The notes under the pieces were generated by a model, which was not told the origin of the DNA, did not search any database, and was given only the letters and a program-made list of their open reading frames with translations. Shown one piece after another: positions 33,434-42,780 of a stretch of 64,000 nt of DNA (position 1 is its first letter; each line of letters begins with the position of its first letter). The translations under genes and the position numbers were made by a program. Source of the stretch: JABDQZ01 sp963801985 (lineage in GTDB: Bacteria; Pseudomonadota; Gammaproteobacteria; Chromatiales; Chromatiaceae); assembly GCA_963801985.1 (NCBI GenBank), contig CAWDGV010000011.1:62001-126000 (forward strand), read 5' to 3'.

Positions 33434-33727
33434 ATGCCTTCTACACCTGACGAACTGACTGTTACATATGCCGAAGATGGTATAGATGTTATCAAAGAAC
33501 TGGATAAGAAAATCTTGTCCAAAGGTGCCTGGACTACCATTATTTTCAGGTACCAGGACTGGAACCGCGGTAAAGAAGAATACAGTAAAGACAAGTACAC
33601 CATTCGCCGCTACCAGAAACGCAATGGCGAATACCAGCAAAAATCCAAATTCAACATATCCAGCGCGGACCAGGCCAAGCAATTGATTGAGGCACTGACC
33701 GAATGGACCGAAGCGGTTAAAGATTAA
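33434..33727 (+). CDS. Small conserved-looking protein, possibly PC4-like
   Basis: This 97-aa protein begins MPSTPDELTVTYAEDG. It has a beta-rich core GAWTTIIFRYQDWNR and DKYTIRRYQKRNGEYQQKS, then a C-terminal helix ISSADQAKQLIEALTEW. The strand-rich core followed by one helix and the KFNISS/AKQLIE part resembles the fold of the PC4-type single-strand nucleic-acid binding proteins, which is a structural guess. AGGAAACC precedes the ATG at 33434; upstream starts would overlap the ankyrin gene. Confidence 0.6.
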   Translation: MPSTPDELTVTYAEDGIDVIKELDKKILSKGAWTTIIFRYQDWNRGKEEYSKDKYTIRRYQKRNGEYQQKSKFNISSADQAKQLIEALTEWTEAVKD

Positions 33728-33737
33728 ATTTGAAAAT

Positions 33738-33763
33738 ACCGGAGTCATTATCATGACTCCGGT
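33738..33763. terminator. Hairpin between convergent genes
   Basis: ACCGGAGTCAT and ATGACTCCGGT form a perfect 11-pair stem with a four-base loop, between the PC4-like gene and the end of the DMT transporter gene. A T-rich tail follows on the minus strand (ATTTTCAAATTT), so it most likely ends that transporter gene; on the plus strand the T run is missing. Confidence 0.7.
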
Positions 33764-33766
33764 AAA

Positions 33767-34648
33767 TCAACTGACCCGCTTTTTCCCGAAGCGATGTCCC
33801 CACTGGAAAACCATCAGGCCGGTGGAAATAACCAGTACACCAGTCCAGACCTGCAGAGTAATTACTTCATCGTTAAGGACAGCACCCAGCAATAAGGCTG
33901 TCACCGGCGTAATCAGTGTAATCAGTGACACACGCGTTGCCTGCACATGTGACAATACATAAAAGTACAGCGCAAATCCCAGCACCGAGCCAATCACACC
34001 CAGGTAGACAATTGCACCCGCAGAGCGGGTATCAATCTTACCTGGCCAGCTCGCTCCACTGACAAACCAGGTCAGCAGAAACAGTAGCACTGCAACCAGC
34101 AAAGAACCGGTGGTTATGGTCATTCCCGGCAAGGCTGCCGCAATCTTCTTGATCCATACGGCTGAGATCGAATGAATCAGGGTAGATAAAATCACCGCTG
34201 TTATACCCAGGCTACTTTGCATTGACATATCCATGCCCTCGGCAAAGACTAACAGCAGCCCCGACAAGCCTATAATCATGCCGCCTATTCGACTGGGAGT
34301 CAGGGCCGACTCATTCAGCCAGAAAGCCGCCAGGACACCGGTTATCACCGGCGATAAGCCGAAAATAATCGCTACCCAGCCTGACGGGATGAATTGCACC
34401 CCCCAGTACACCAGCATCATGGCGCCATAAATACCCAGGCCGCCGGCAAGGTAAGTCTGCCGTGCTTTACGATGCCACAACAGGCGTTTCCCCATGAGAG
34501 ACAAAAACAGCCATGCGAGCAGCATGCCGATCACCATGCGACCAGTGACACCGAATAGAAAACCGGCACTTTCACCACTCCACTTGATTGCTAATGGCGT
34601 GGTAGTCCATATCAAAATAACACCAATATAAGCAGCAGGAATTGACAT
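33767..34648 (-). CDS. EamA/DMT family transporter
   Basis: This 293-aa inner-membrane protein has about ten hydrophobic helices and two EamA halves. Signature parts are GVILIWTTTPLAIKWSGESAG, a second-half LITLITPVTALLLGAVLNDE and VLVISTGLMVF. Members export or import small metabolites such as amino acids, nucleosides or drugs; the substrate here is unknown. It has its own leader, separated from the helicase gene by a terminator. Confidence 0.87.
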   Translation of the reverse strand: MSIPAAYIGVILIWTTTPLAIKWSGESAGFLFGVTGRMVIGMLLAWLFLSLMGKRLLWHRKARQTYLAGGLGIYGAMMLVYWGVQFIPSGWVAIIFGLSPVITGVLAAFWLNESALTPSRIGGMIIGLSGLLLVFAEGMDMSMQSSLGITAVILSTLIHSISAVWIKKIAAALPGMTITTGSLLVAVLLFLLTWFVSGASWPGKIDTRSAGAIVYLGVIGSVLGFALYFYVLSHVQATRVSLITLITPVTALLLGAVLNDEVITLQVWTGVLVISTGLMVFQWGHRFGKKRVS

Positions 34649-34665
34649 GTGATTCTCCCAAAAAC

Positions 34666-34703
34666 AAAAAGGCCGCGGTCTGTATCGATCCGCGGCCTTT
34701 TTT
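34666..34703 (-). terminator. Strong intrinsic terminator between helicase and transporter genes
   Basis: AAAAAGGCCGCGG and CCGCGGCCTTTTT form a stem of 13 pairs around an 11-base loop. On the minus strand, the direction of both flanking genes, it follows a 150-base stretch downstream of the helicase stop. That stretch (34704-34855) holds no clear gene and could be the 3' UTR or a small RNA ending at this terminator. Confidence 0.88.
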
Positions 34704-34855
34704 AGATTCTTTATTACTTATTAAAGCTTACAAATCAGAAAACACAGCGCACGGAAACCCTTGCAAGACGGCAGATGGCCACGCAGTTTTCCAGTCGCAT
34801 ATGTTTTGCTGTTGTATATGTCATGTTAAAAGAATGTCTACAAAGTAAAATGATG

Positions 34856-36199
34856 TCAATCTTTATTTCCATCCTGCTTCATCGCCATACGCTTTTTCTT
34901 GCTGAGCGGAAATTTTGGCTTGCCCTTGTCTTTCTGGGCACGCAGACGTTGCTTGGGCCTGGGCTTTTTTGCAGGTTCCTTGCTTAGCTTCTTTTTTTTC
35001 TTTCGCTTGAATTCAGGCTCACGATTTTTAGGCTCAAGTCCTTCAAGCTGTAACCGCGCTACCGGCTGATGGGTAAAACGCTCAATTCTCTGCAATGTTT
35101 TGGCTTCAAAATCCCGCACCAGCGAAATGACAGTACCCAGCTGATTGGCACGGCCAGTACGCCCTGCGCGGTGCACATAAATTTCGGCATTCCTGGGCAT
35201 ATCGTAATTGATCACACTATCAATTGCATCGATATGTAAGCCGCGCGCAGCAACATCAGTGGCAACCAGCACACTCAAGCGCCCGCCCTGAAAGTGACGC
35301 ACTTTCTGGTTGCGCTCTTTCTGATCCATATCTCCATGTAACACGGCAGCGGCAATACCACTGGCATGTAGACGATCACCGAGGATTTCGGCAGCAACAC
35401 GGGTATTGCAGAACACCAGGATTTTACCCTGCTCTGGATCAGAGGCTTTATGCCAGACACCTGATTGAAAAGGCTTTAAAAGTTCAAGTAATAATTCAAA
35501 TTTATGCTCTGCAGAATCTGACAGGTAACAAACCTGCTCAATAGTCGCAGGAATGGTCCGCGCCATGCCCACTTCAACTCTTACAGGCTCATCAAGAATC
35601 TCGTTGGCAAAGTCCAGCACCTGGGGGTTTTCCATGGTTGCTGAAAACAGCATGGTCTGCCGCCTGGCAGGCAGCAATGCAATGATGCCGGCAACCTCGG
35701 TCACAAAACCCATGTCCAGCATACGGTCAGCTTCATCGATTACCAGGTACTCGAGGTTGAGCAGGTCAAGTTCATCTTTTTCAAGATGATCGATGAGACG
35801 CCCGGGGGTTGCCACAACGATATCCGGTTTCTCAGCGAGCCATTGCTGCTGTAAAGACTCATGTACGCCACCGATCAGTACCGTACTTTTCAGACTGGTA
35901 AACTCTGACAGCTTTTCAATAACACGACGCACCTGGTTACCCAGTTCTCGTGTTGGTACCAACACCAATGCCTTCGGCCAGTTCTTCTGCGCATGTAATT
36001 CCAGCAAACCCTGTAAAATCGGCAAAAGATAAGCAACCGTTTTACCACTACCCGTTGGCGCTGAACCGATGATATCAAGTCCCTGGATAGCTTCAGGCAA
36101 GAGCTGTGACTGAATCTCGGTAGGCTCCTTGAAACCAAGTGCACCGATTGCCCTTAACAACCGGGCATCCAGAAATAATTCATCAAAACCTGTTTCCAC
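34856..36199 (-). CDS. srmB: DEAD-box ATP-dependent RNA helicase, SrmB-like
   Basis: This 447-aa protein has all helicase motifs: the Q motif (LGFKEPTEIQSQLLP), Walker A SAPTGSGKT (about 46-54), PTRELGNQV, TPGRLIDHL, DEAD (VIDEADRMLDMG), SAT, VATDVAARGLHID and HRAGRTGR. A long basic C-terminal tail rich in Lys/Arg follows (KRKKKKKLSKEPAKK), as in SrmB. SrmB assists early assembly of the 50S ribosomal subunit. The SAPTGSGKT-AYLLP context fits SrmB better than RhlE, but paralogues are hard to separate from sequence alone. Confidence 0.85.
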   Translation of the reverse strand: METGFDELFLDARLLRAIGALGFKEPTEIQSQLLPEAIQGLDIIGSAPTGSGKTVAYLLPILQGLLELHAQKNWPKALVLVPTRELGNQVRRVIEKLSEFTSLKSTVLIGGVHESLQQQWLAEKPDIVVATPGRLIDHLEKDELDLLNLEYLVIDEADRMLDMGFVTEVAGIIALLPARRQTMLFSATMENPQVLDFANEILDEPVRVEVGMARTIPATIEQVCYLSDSAEHKFELLLELLKPFQSGVWHKASDPEQGKILVFCNTRVAAEILGDRLHASGIAAAVLHGDMDQKERNQKVRHFQGGRLSVLVATDVAARGLHIDAIDSVINYDMPRNAEIYVHRAGRTGRANQLGTVISLVRDFEAKTLQRIERFTHQPVARLQLEGLEPKNREPEFKRKKKKKLSKEPAKKPRPKQRLRAQKDKGKPKFPLSKKKRMAMKQDGNKD

Positions 36200-36277
36200 G
36201 CGTTTTCTGTCCCTAATACTTCAGTTTCTGCAAATAAAGTCGAAGCATACTATATATATAAAAATTACAATGCCTTG

Positions 36278-36664
36278 ATGCTGCTTAAAACCGGATATTT
36301 TTTTATTGGCATATCCAGCCTGATTCTGGGAATCATAGGCGCCTTTTTGCCTGTCATGCCAACAACGGTTTTTATCCTGATCGCAGCCTGGGCCTTCGCC
36401 AAATCTTCTGACCGCCTTCACCAGGCTTTACTGAACCACCCTAAAACCGGACCGGCAATCAGGGCATGGCGCTGTAACCAGTGTATTCCCAGACCAGCGA
36501 AAATGGCAGCTGTCATTTCAATGCTTGTCAGCTGGATTATTGTCTGGCTCACAACAGACTGGATAATCAGCTTAATCGTTGGCGTTATTTTAATCATGGT
36601 GATGACATTTATTCTTACCCGGCCATCAACAACCAGTAAGGAACAGGACAACAAGGCTGTTTGA
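36278..36664 (+). CDS. DUF454 (YbaN) family membrane protein
   Basis: This 128-aa inner-membrane protein begins LLKTGYFFIGISSLILGIIGAFLPVMPTTVFILIAAW, the DUF454 signature. The pair FAKSSDRLH and HPKTGPAIRAWR comes next, and two further hydrophobic helices complete it. Function is unknown. The ATG at 36278 is used; a TTG lies one codon earlier. It is divergent from the helicase gene. Confidence 0.85.
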   Translation: MLLKTGYFFIGISSLILGIIGAFLPVMPTTVFILIAAWAFAKSSDRLHQALLNHPKTGPAIRAWRCNQCIPRPAKMAAVISMLVSWIIVWLTTDWIISLIVGVILIMVMTFILTRPSTTSKEQDNKAV

Positions 36665-36790
36665 ATCTGGCTTCAATTCAACAACTTCTAGCCAGCTTTT
36701 TCCCATCGCAACAAGTTAAGTGAAAGTAATGTGAAATAGATCGACTGTTTAGTAGGTCTTAATTACTGCAAGCGCGCATTTAAAAACTTT

Positions 36791-36802
36791 GTCCTCGAGG
36801 AC
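36791..36802. promoter_or_regulatory. Perfect 12-bp palindrome upstream of the small secreted gene
   Basis: GTCCTCGAGGAC is a perfect 12-base palindrome, 47 bases before the start of the small secreted gene. It is a plausible operator, but a 12-mer palindrome can also occur by chance; no regulator is adjacent. The region around it (36665-36849) has no gene. Confidence 0.25.
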
Positions 36803-36849
36803 TGTGAATTTAACGAATACCAATCTTTGTTTTAAACAGGAGAGTTCAA

Positions 36850-37143
36850 ATGAAAACGTATATTCCAGTCTTAGTTTCTGCAGTTTTGATAACGACCACT
36901 GCTAGTGCCGATAGTTTCTATCATGGCTTTGCGGTCGGTAATTCAGATCTCTATCCAAATAATTTAGAGGACGCCTACAACACATTACCTATCGCGGTTC
37001 AGCCAGGTACCGGTGACAGTTATGGTGGAAATGCTTTAAGGCATAGACAGCTTGATGGGATAGTAACAAGCCGGGTAACGAACGACAATTTCAATCAAAT
37101 TGTCTACGGTAATATTGCTACAGGAAATTCCGACCTTGAATAA
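36850..37143 (+). CDS. Small secreted protein with GNSDL motifs
   Basis: This 97-aa precursor has a signal peptide (residues 1-20, ending ASA). The mature part has two GNSDL motifs, one near its start (FYHGFAVGNSDLYPN) and one at its very end (YGNIATGNSDLE). I recall similar short secreted proteins with HG-x-GNPDL in sulfur-oxidising gammaproteobacteria, without a known function; this link is from memory only. CAGGAG lies eight bases before the ATG. It precedes the serine hydrolase gene by 53 bases and may be co-transcribed. Confidence 0.7.
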   Translation: MKTYIPVLVSAVLITTTASADSFYHGFAVGNSDLYPNNLEDAYNTLPIAVQPGTGDSYGGNALRHRQLDGIVTSRVTNDNFNQIVYGNIATGNSDLE

Positions 37144-37196
37144 TTTACCTATCGCAAACCTGTCATGACAGGTTTCAAAAAATAAGAGGTGGTGCA

Positions 37197-38999
37197 ATGG
37201 CTTACCCAGAAACATCCCTCCCAAAAATCATCAAAAGCTGCTTACTGGGGTTTTTGGTGATTTCTATTTATTCTGCCAACTGCCTGGCAGAACCATCTTC
37301 AGAACAAGCCATTGTCCATCCGGACTTTTCTGAAACACGCCAATCACTGCTTAAAATTATCGAAGTGGTAAGAAATGAATACAATATTCCCGGTCTTAGC
37401 GTTATTGTCACACGTGGGCAGAGAAACATCTGGGCTGAGGGCTTTGGCTTAGCCGATATTGAAAACCAGATACCAGCCACTGCACATACAATTTACCGGG
37501 CAGGCTCTCTGGCAAAACCACTTACTGCTATCGCCATCATGCAACTGGCTGAAAAAGGTATCATCGATATTGATCAGCCGGTGATTGCCTACCTGACTGA
37601 GTTTAAAATTAAAAGCCGTTTTGACACGACCAAAGAACCTGTCACTTTACGTAATATCATGTGTCACCATTCAGGGTTACCCACTGACCTGAACAAGGAA
37701 AAATGGTCAGACCAGCCATTCACCACTGTTGTCGAAAAACTTGGGGATGAATTCACCGCTTACCCTCCTAACATGGTTTTCAGCTATTCCAATATCGGCT
37801 TTACCCTGCTTGGACACATCATTGAAAAGGTTCAGCCCCTGGCTTACGGCAAGTATATGCAAGCAAATGTTTTTCAGCCCGCTGGAATGAAAAACACCAT
37901 GTTGGCCGCCAGTTTCCCGGTTAAACAGGACGGTTCCAAAGGATATAGTAATGGCAATGGGCAAGTCCTGTTACCTATTCGCGACGTGCCTGCCTATGGC
38001 CTGATGACAAGTGTCTGGGATCTTGGGCAGTTAATGAAAACCTTTTTTAACCGTGATTGCCTGAATCATTCGAATATCCTGTTACCCGAAACTCTGGAGG
38101 AAATGCTGGAACCCCAGAATACAGATATTGCCCTGGACATGAATATTATCAATGGCCTTGGGTGGTTTATTGAACCTGACCCTGATAATGACAATAAGCT
38201 ACTGGTCAGACATGGAGGCACTACCTTGTATTTCAGTAGTGAATTGATATTTTCACCGGAAGATAATCTTGGTGTAGCGATTCTTGCCAATGCCAGTGGT
38301 TCCCGCCAAATCGTATCCGAGTTAACCATGGAAATCTTTAAAAGATTCAGGAGCGTGAATTCAAAAACACCACATGCTTCGCTGACACTCGAACAAATCA
38401 TTCGCCAGGTTGAATCTCCACTGGATGCAAAAATAGCTGGTGACTACGCTACCGATCTTGGCTTGATTTCCATTCAGGCTAAAGATGACAATATTTGCGG
38501 CTGTATTGCCAACCAAACTTTTGACCTGATTCCCTATCCCAATGGCTGGCTGGGCATAAAGCAGGACGCTGTTGATTCGTTACCCCCCTCATACCGTGCA
38601 CTGGGTGGAATGCAATACAAGTCACAAGTGATTGATGGCGTTGAGGTCATTGTTGCCAGGTACAACAATACTGAAACCGTACTGGGACAGAAAGTACCTA
38701 CAATAAAAATCCCCGATGCCTGGAAAAAAAGAACCGGTATATACAGGGTGCAAAACCCGGACGAACTGTTTCCTATAAAAGAAACTGAACTTTTTATTGA
38801 GGATGGCATGCTTTACATGCGTTATAAAATGCCATTGCTCTCCAGCAGGCCCATCCAGTCTCCTTTACAGCCCATTTCAGATGATGAAGCCATAATCCTG
38901 GGCCTGGGACGAACCCGCGGCGAAACAATAAGAGCCTATAGAAAAGGCCAGCAGGAACATGTCCACTACTCAGGTTATTACGGTATAAAAATGGACTAA
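37197..38999 (+). CDS. Serine beta-lactamase-like hydrolase (class C/EstB fold)
   Basis: This 600-aa protein has a hydrophobic signal/anchor (about residues 10-31) and a beta-lactamase-type catalytic domain: the S-x-x-K motif S104-L-A-K107 (RAGSLAKPLTAIAIMQLAEKG), the Y-x-N motif Y197-S-N199 (VFSYSNIGF) and an HGG-type third motif (LVRHGGTTLY). An extra C-terminal domain of about 200 residues (LDAKIAGDYATDLG onward) resembles the lipocalin-like tail of some Pbp4*-type proteins. It acts in the periplasm or outside. It could be an esterase, peptidase or penicillin-binding protein; the true substrate is unknown. Confidence 0.85.
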   Translation: MAYPETSLPKIIKSCLLGFLVISIYSANCLAEPSSEQAIVHPDFSETRQSLLKIIEVVRNEYNIPGLSVIVTRGQRNIWAEGFGLADIENQIPATAHTIYRAGSLAKPLTAIAIMQLAEKGIIDIDQPVIAYLTEFKIKSRFDTTKEPVTLRNIMCHHSGLPTDLNKEKWSDQPFTTVVEKLGDEFTAYPPNMVFSYSNIGFTLLGHIIEKVQPLAYGKYMQANVFQPAGMKNTMLAASFPVKQDGSKGYSNGNGQVLLPIRDVPAYGLMTSVWDLGQLMKTFFNRDCLNHSNILLPETLEEMLEPQNTDIALDMNIINGLGWFIEPDPDNDNKLLVRHGGTTLYFSSELIFSPEDNLGVAILANASGSRQIVSELTMEIFKRFRSVNSKTPHASLTLEQIIRQVESPLDAKIAGDYATDLGLISIQAKDDNICGCIANQTFDLIPYPNGWLGIKQDAVDSLPPSYRALGGMQYKSQVIDGVEVIVARYNNTETVLGQKVPTIKIPDAWKKRTGIYRVQNPDELFPIKETELFIEDGMLYMRYKMPLLSSRPIQSPLQPISDDEAIILGLGRTRGETIRAYRKGQQEHVHYSGYYGIKMD

Positions 39000-39041
39000 G
39001 AAGGCTGCTGCAATTAAAGTGGTACTTCGCTTTCAAGTGTT

Positions 39042-39065
39042 AAGCAGGCAATGAACTGCTTTTTT
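39042..39065 (+). terminator. Intrinsic terminator after the serine hydrolase gene
   Basis: AAGCAG and CTGCTT form a six-pair stem with an eight-base loop, directly followed by a run of five T. The stem is short, so termination is likely moderate. The rest of the gap to sbcB (39066-39265) holds only a doubtful 28-codon frame. Confidence 0.5.
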
Positions 39066-39265
39066 ACCCGCAAGATTTCAACTCTAACGCCTCTGTAACT
39101 TTTTCCTTATAGATTACAAAATTGAATGGACGATGGACTTTGACAGTATGCTCATGATGAGAAAAAATATAAAAAACCTGGAATGGCGCAGGATGACAGC
39201 TTCCAGGATTGGTTATTAAAACGCGGCATTAATAAACAGTCAGTCCGAAAGCTACAGAAGTTGCA

Positions 39266-40699
39266 TTAATAGCCAAGCTCAACCGGCCAATCAAGCAGGG
39301 CGTCGACGATAGCCCGTTTATCTTCATCCAGCGCTGGATCAATACTCAAGGCCGCCAGCTTCTGCCCAAAACTTTTCAGGTTAATTCCAATCTTGTTGTC
39401 CTGGTCGTTCAATCTTGACTGGCAGTAGTTTTGCCACTGACTCTTTTCCTGTTGATTTAAAGATTCGGGCCAGTTCCTCGCACGGTAGCGAAACAGCAGT
39501 TCGGGCAGACGAACATCACTGAACTTGTTTTGCATACCAGCCAACTGGCCGGGTTCTGTGATTAACACCTGCTCACAGACTTTCCTGTCAGCCGGTTGAA
39601 TAAAGCCGTCATAGAGCATGCCATCCGGGTCGGTTTCAGCATTAAAGCGCTGCCCGCTATAAAGCTCACGAATCTTTGCCTCCAGTCCGCTTGCGCCGCG
39701 TAAGGCTTCCAGGTGTTCGTTAATAGCCTTTAGATCTATCTGCCATTCTGACGCAGCATCTTCTGACAGGGTGCTCATGGGAGAAAGTACAGGTGATTTA
39801 TTAATGTGCACTTCTTTGAGCGCGATTCTGTCGGTACCTGCAGGCAGGTTATCCTGGCTGACAAACAGCCTCTCGGCAAGCTGACCGGCATCGAGGTTGA
39901 TCAGGGCAGACGGATCATGACGCAAGTCATAAACAATGACAGAGTTTTTATTCTTCGGGTGATTGGCAACAGGCACAACCGGGCTGATGCAACCAAGCCT
40001 GGCCGGAATCATTCTTGAGACATGTAAAACCGGAATTTTTTGCGTGACATTCAGTAACTTTACCGCTTCAGTTTTTAAACGGAGCTTGAGACAAAACTCA
40101 TACAGGCGAGGCTGCTTCTGCTTGATCAGCTTTGCCATGGCAATCGTTGCATGGACATCCGATAACGCATCATGCGCGGCCTCATGCGTTATACCATTAG
40201 CCTCGGTCAATATCTCGAGGCGAAAACTTGGCACACCCGGTTCTCTTTCTGGCCACTCGATACCTTCAGGCCTGAGCGCCCGTGTCAGCCGTACAACATC
40301 AATCAGGTCCCAGCGTGAATTGCCATTTTGCCATTCTCTTGCATAGGGATCGATGAAGTTGCGGTAAAAACCAAAACGGGTAAATTCATCATCAAAACGC
40401 AGACTGTTATAACCAACACCGCAAGTACCCGGCTTACTGAATTCTTTGAAAATTTCCTTGAAAAAGTCCGCCTCGCATAATCCTTCGGCCTTGGCTTTCT
40501 GCGGGGTAATACCAGTGATAAGGCAGGCTTCAGGGTGCGGCAACATATCAACTGCGGGCTGGCAATACATGACCAAAGGCTGGCCAATAACATTCAGTTC
40601 CCAGTCAGTGCGAATACCGGCAAACTGCGAGGCGCGATCCCATCTCGGCGATGTTCCCCAGGTTTCATAATCGTGCCAGAAAAAAGTTGGTGTGCTCAT
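39266..40699 (-). CDS. sbcB: Exodeoxyribonuclease I
   Basis: This 477-aa enzyme degrades single-stranded DNA 3' to 5' and acts in mismatch repair and recombination. The DnaQ-like (DEDD) domain is complete: D9 and E11 in FFWHDYETWG, YNSLRFDDEF, and HDALSDVHATIAMAKL. The SH3-like and helical C-terminal parts follow, with LPELLFRYRARNWPESLN and ALLDWPVELGY. Length matches E. coli SbcB (about 475). It stands as a single gene. Confidence 0.95.
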   Translation of the reverse strand: MSTPTFFWHDYETWGTSPRWDRASQFAGIRTDWELNVIGQPLVMYCQPAVDMLPHPEACLITGITPQKAKAEGLCEADFFKEIFKEFSKPGTCGVGYNSLRFDDEFTRFGFYRNFIDPYAREWQNGNSRWDLIDVVRLTRALRPEGIEWPEREPGVPSFRLEILTEANGITHEAAHDALSDVHATIAMAKLIKQKQPRLYEFCLKLRLKTEAVKLLNVTQKIPVLHVSRMIPARLGCISPVVPVANHPKNKNSVIVYDLRHDPSALINLDAGQLAERLFVSQDNLPAGTDRIALKEVHINKSPVLSPMSTLSEDAASEWQIDLKAINEHLEALRGASGLEAKIRELYSGQRFNAETDPDGMLYDGFIQPADRKVCEQVLITEPGQLAGMQNKFSDVRLPELLFRYRARNWPESLNQQEKSQWQNYCQSRLNDQDNKIGINLKSFGQKLAALSIDPALDEDKRAIVDALLDWPVELGY

Positions 40700-40856
40700 G
40701 GAAAACGAGGATAACAGAAAATCTGATCAGTTGAGCCCAGCTGCTGCAGAATTATCGCAGCCAGGCCCAAGGGAGAAAGACAGCTCGGTTTTGTTAGCTC
40801 CGCCCTGCTTGAGTCAACCTACATGGAACACAACTTGAGAGATACTCTTTAAATTA

Positions 40857-41441
40857 TCAGCTCAAATCCTGTGCCAAAGAAGCACGGATATTTTCAGTAA
40901 CAGGTGCCTGAATGTGCTGGTAGTTCTGGTGTTCTATGCCTGCATTGATAGCCGCACCCTGCTTTGCTGCTGAACACATTTCCGGGGTCAGTTCAAAACG
41001 CATGAAGTGAACTGCTGATGTCTTTTCATCATTCGTTCGCTCCAGGTCTTCGTTTGCAATTGCATAGACTTTATCGAAGCCTTCGACCTGCACCCAGGTT
41101 TTATCTTCAATACCACCCAGCTTTGCTAACTCGGCTTTTCGTACTTCAACATCACCATATTCCATCATAAAAGTGGCTTTCCAGTTACTGCCATCAGGTA
41201 TCAATGGATTGTAGGCATCCAGTTCTTCCTGGATAGCCTCAGCTTCGAATATTTTCTCAATACGCAGCATTTCCTGGACCTGGTACTGCATGGTCAGGCG
41301 ATCTTCAAAGTAAAGCGTCGCATTTGGCCCGATATGTACTGCCCGGTTCTTTTTATGCTCCAGAACGCCGGCACGAAAATCCTTGCGCTTTTCAGCATAG
41401 GCTTCCAGCGTGAATAAATCTTCTCTACTCAGTTTGCTCAT
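40857..41441 (-). CDS. DUF3501 family protein
   Basis: This 194-aa soluble protein starts MSKLSREDLFTLEAYAEKR and contains RAVHIGPNATLYFEDRLTMQYQVQEMLRIEKI and VHFMRFELTPEMCSAAKQGA, the DUF3501 signature. Members occur almost always downstream of the rubrerythrin plus Fe-S-protein pair, as here (one base between this start and the previous stop). The function is unknown; position suggests redox or peroxide defence (inference). Confidence 0.9.
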   Translation of the reverse strand: MSKLSREDLFTLEAYAEKRKDFRAGVLEHKKNRAVHIGPNATLYFEDRLTMQYQVQEMLRIEKIFEAEAIQEELDAYNPLIPDGSNWKATFMMEYGDVEVRKAELAKLGGIEDKTWVQVEGFDKVYAIANEDLERTNDEKTSAVHFMRFELTPEMCSAAKQGAAINAGIEHQNYQHIQAPVTENIRASLAQDLS

Positions 41442-41442
41442 C

Positions 41443-42780
41443 TTAAATTCCGTAGGCTTTTCTGATCAGTGAAATTGGATGTTCGGCTGTTGTCTCCTGC
41501 CCCGCCCTGTTCAGGCCATCAGCAATATGATGTCCAGCCATCACACAGTCGCTGGTAAAATGATCTGGTTCATCTTTCTTTACCTTGTTTACAACCGGGC
41601 GACCGATCTTGACCGCATATTCATGCATTTCTTTTTTAACCGCGTAAGTTCCATCGTGACCTGAGCAGCGCTCGATAGCGATCACTTCAGTCTCAGGAAC
41701 CAGCTGCAGCATATCGCGCGTCTTCATACCAATGCGTTGGACACGCTGGTGACAGGCGACCTGGTAAGAGACCTTGCCAAGCGGATTTTTAAAGTCCGCT
41801 TTCAACTTCTCATGCTTGTGCCTGAGCATCAGGTATTCAAAAGGATCATACATCGCTTCCTGAACCTTTTTCACATCCGGATCATCGGGAAACATGAGTG
41901 GCAGTTCCTGTTTAAACATCAGTACGCAGGAAGGAACCGGTGCAACAATATCCCAGCCTTCATCCACCAGCTTGGCCAGTTCAGGAATATTGACATTCTT
42001 GGCTTCTTCAACCGCTTCCAGGTCACCCAGTTCCAGCTTGGGCATACCGCAACATTTTTCCTTGTCTGCCAGCCTTACCGGAATATTGTTATGCCTGAAG
42101 ACAGCCACCAGGTCTTCACCGGTGACCGGATCGTTATTATTACCGTAGCAGGTCGCAAACAGGGCAACCTTGCCGGTTGTCGGGCCAGCAGCTTCAGCTT
42201 CTTTACCGGCATCGTTACTGATGCGGTCACGCAGTTTGTTACTGTGAAATTCCGGTATGATTGCTTCTTTATGCACACCCAGCTGCGACTCAAGCACACC
42301 CCTGAAGGCGCTGTTTTTATTCAGAGCATTAACTACACCACTGATAACGGGAATACCAGCCAGGGTTCCGAGCTTGTCAGTATCGGTTAAGGTATTGTCA
42401 CGGAAAGAGGCGCCCTGCTTTTTATAGCGGACAGCTTTTGCCTGCAGCATCAGGTGCGGAAAATCGAGGTCCCATTCATGTGGAGGAACATAGGGACACT
42501 TGGTCAGGAAACACAGGTCGCACAAGTAACAATGATCAACGACTTTCCAGTAATCCTCTTTTTTAACACCATCGACTTCCATGGTATCGGATTCATCAAC
42601 GAGATCGAACAGTGTCGGGAAAGACTGGCAGAGACTGACACAGCGCCTGCAGCCATGACAGATGTCATAAACGCGTTCCATCTCGGCAAACAGTTTATCT
42701 TCGTCATAGTACTCGGGATTCTTCCAGTCAACTGCATGCCTGGTAGGTGCTTCCAGGCTACCTTCACGTGATCCAGCCAT
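41443..42780 (-). CDS. Heterodisulfide-reductase/GlpC-like iron-sulfur protein
   Basis: This 445-aa cytoplasmic protein carries two N-terminal 4Fe-4S clusters (CHGCRRCVSLCQSFP and CYLCDLCFLTKCPY) and two C-terminal CCG-type cysteine domains (CYGNNND...CCGMPKLELG and CHQRVQRIG...CSGHDGTYA). That layout is shared with GlpC and HdrD-type electron-transfer subunits. The ATG at 42780 is preceded by GGAG at six bases. In this operon it may pass electrons to rubrerythrin. Membrane anchor and catalytic partner genes of glycerol-3-phosphate dehydrogenase are absent. Confidence 0.87.
   Translation of the reverse strand: MAGSREGSLEAPTRHAVDWKNPEYYDEDKLFAEMERVYDICHGCRRCVSLCQSFPTLFDLVDESDTMEVDGVKKEDYWKVVDHCYLCDLCFLTKCPYVPPHEWDLDFPHLMLQAKAVRYKKQGASFRDNTLTDTDKLGTLAGIPVISGVVNALNKNSAFRGVLESQLGVHKEAIIPEFHSNKLRDRISNDAGKEAEAAGPTTGKVALFATCYGNNNDPVTGEDLVAVFRHNNIPVRLADKEKCCGMPKLELGDLEAVEEAKNVNIPELAKLVDEGWDIVAPVPSCVLMFKQELPLMFPDDPDVKKVQEAMYDPFEYLMLRHKHEKLKADFKNPLGKVSYQVACHQRVQRIGMKTRDMLQLVPETEVIAIERCSGHDGTYAVKKEMHEYAVKIGRPVVNKVKKDEPDHFTSDCVMAGHHIADGLNRAGQETTAEHPISLIRKAYGI

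Noticed and set aside
39183..39269. 28-codon frame before sbcB (MAQDDSFQDWLLKRG)
   Set aside because: It is short, overlaps the sbcB stop, and has no ribosome binding site or homologue I can name.
41737..42390. 217-codon frame opposite the iron-sulfur protein gene
   Set aside because: It is antisense to a well-supported gene with all its cysteine motifs; the antisense protein has no recognised features.
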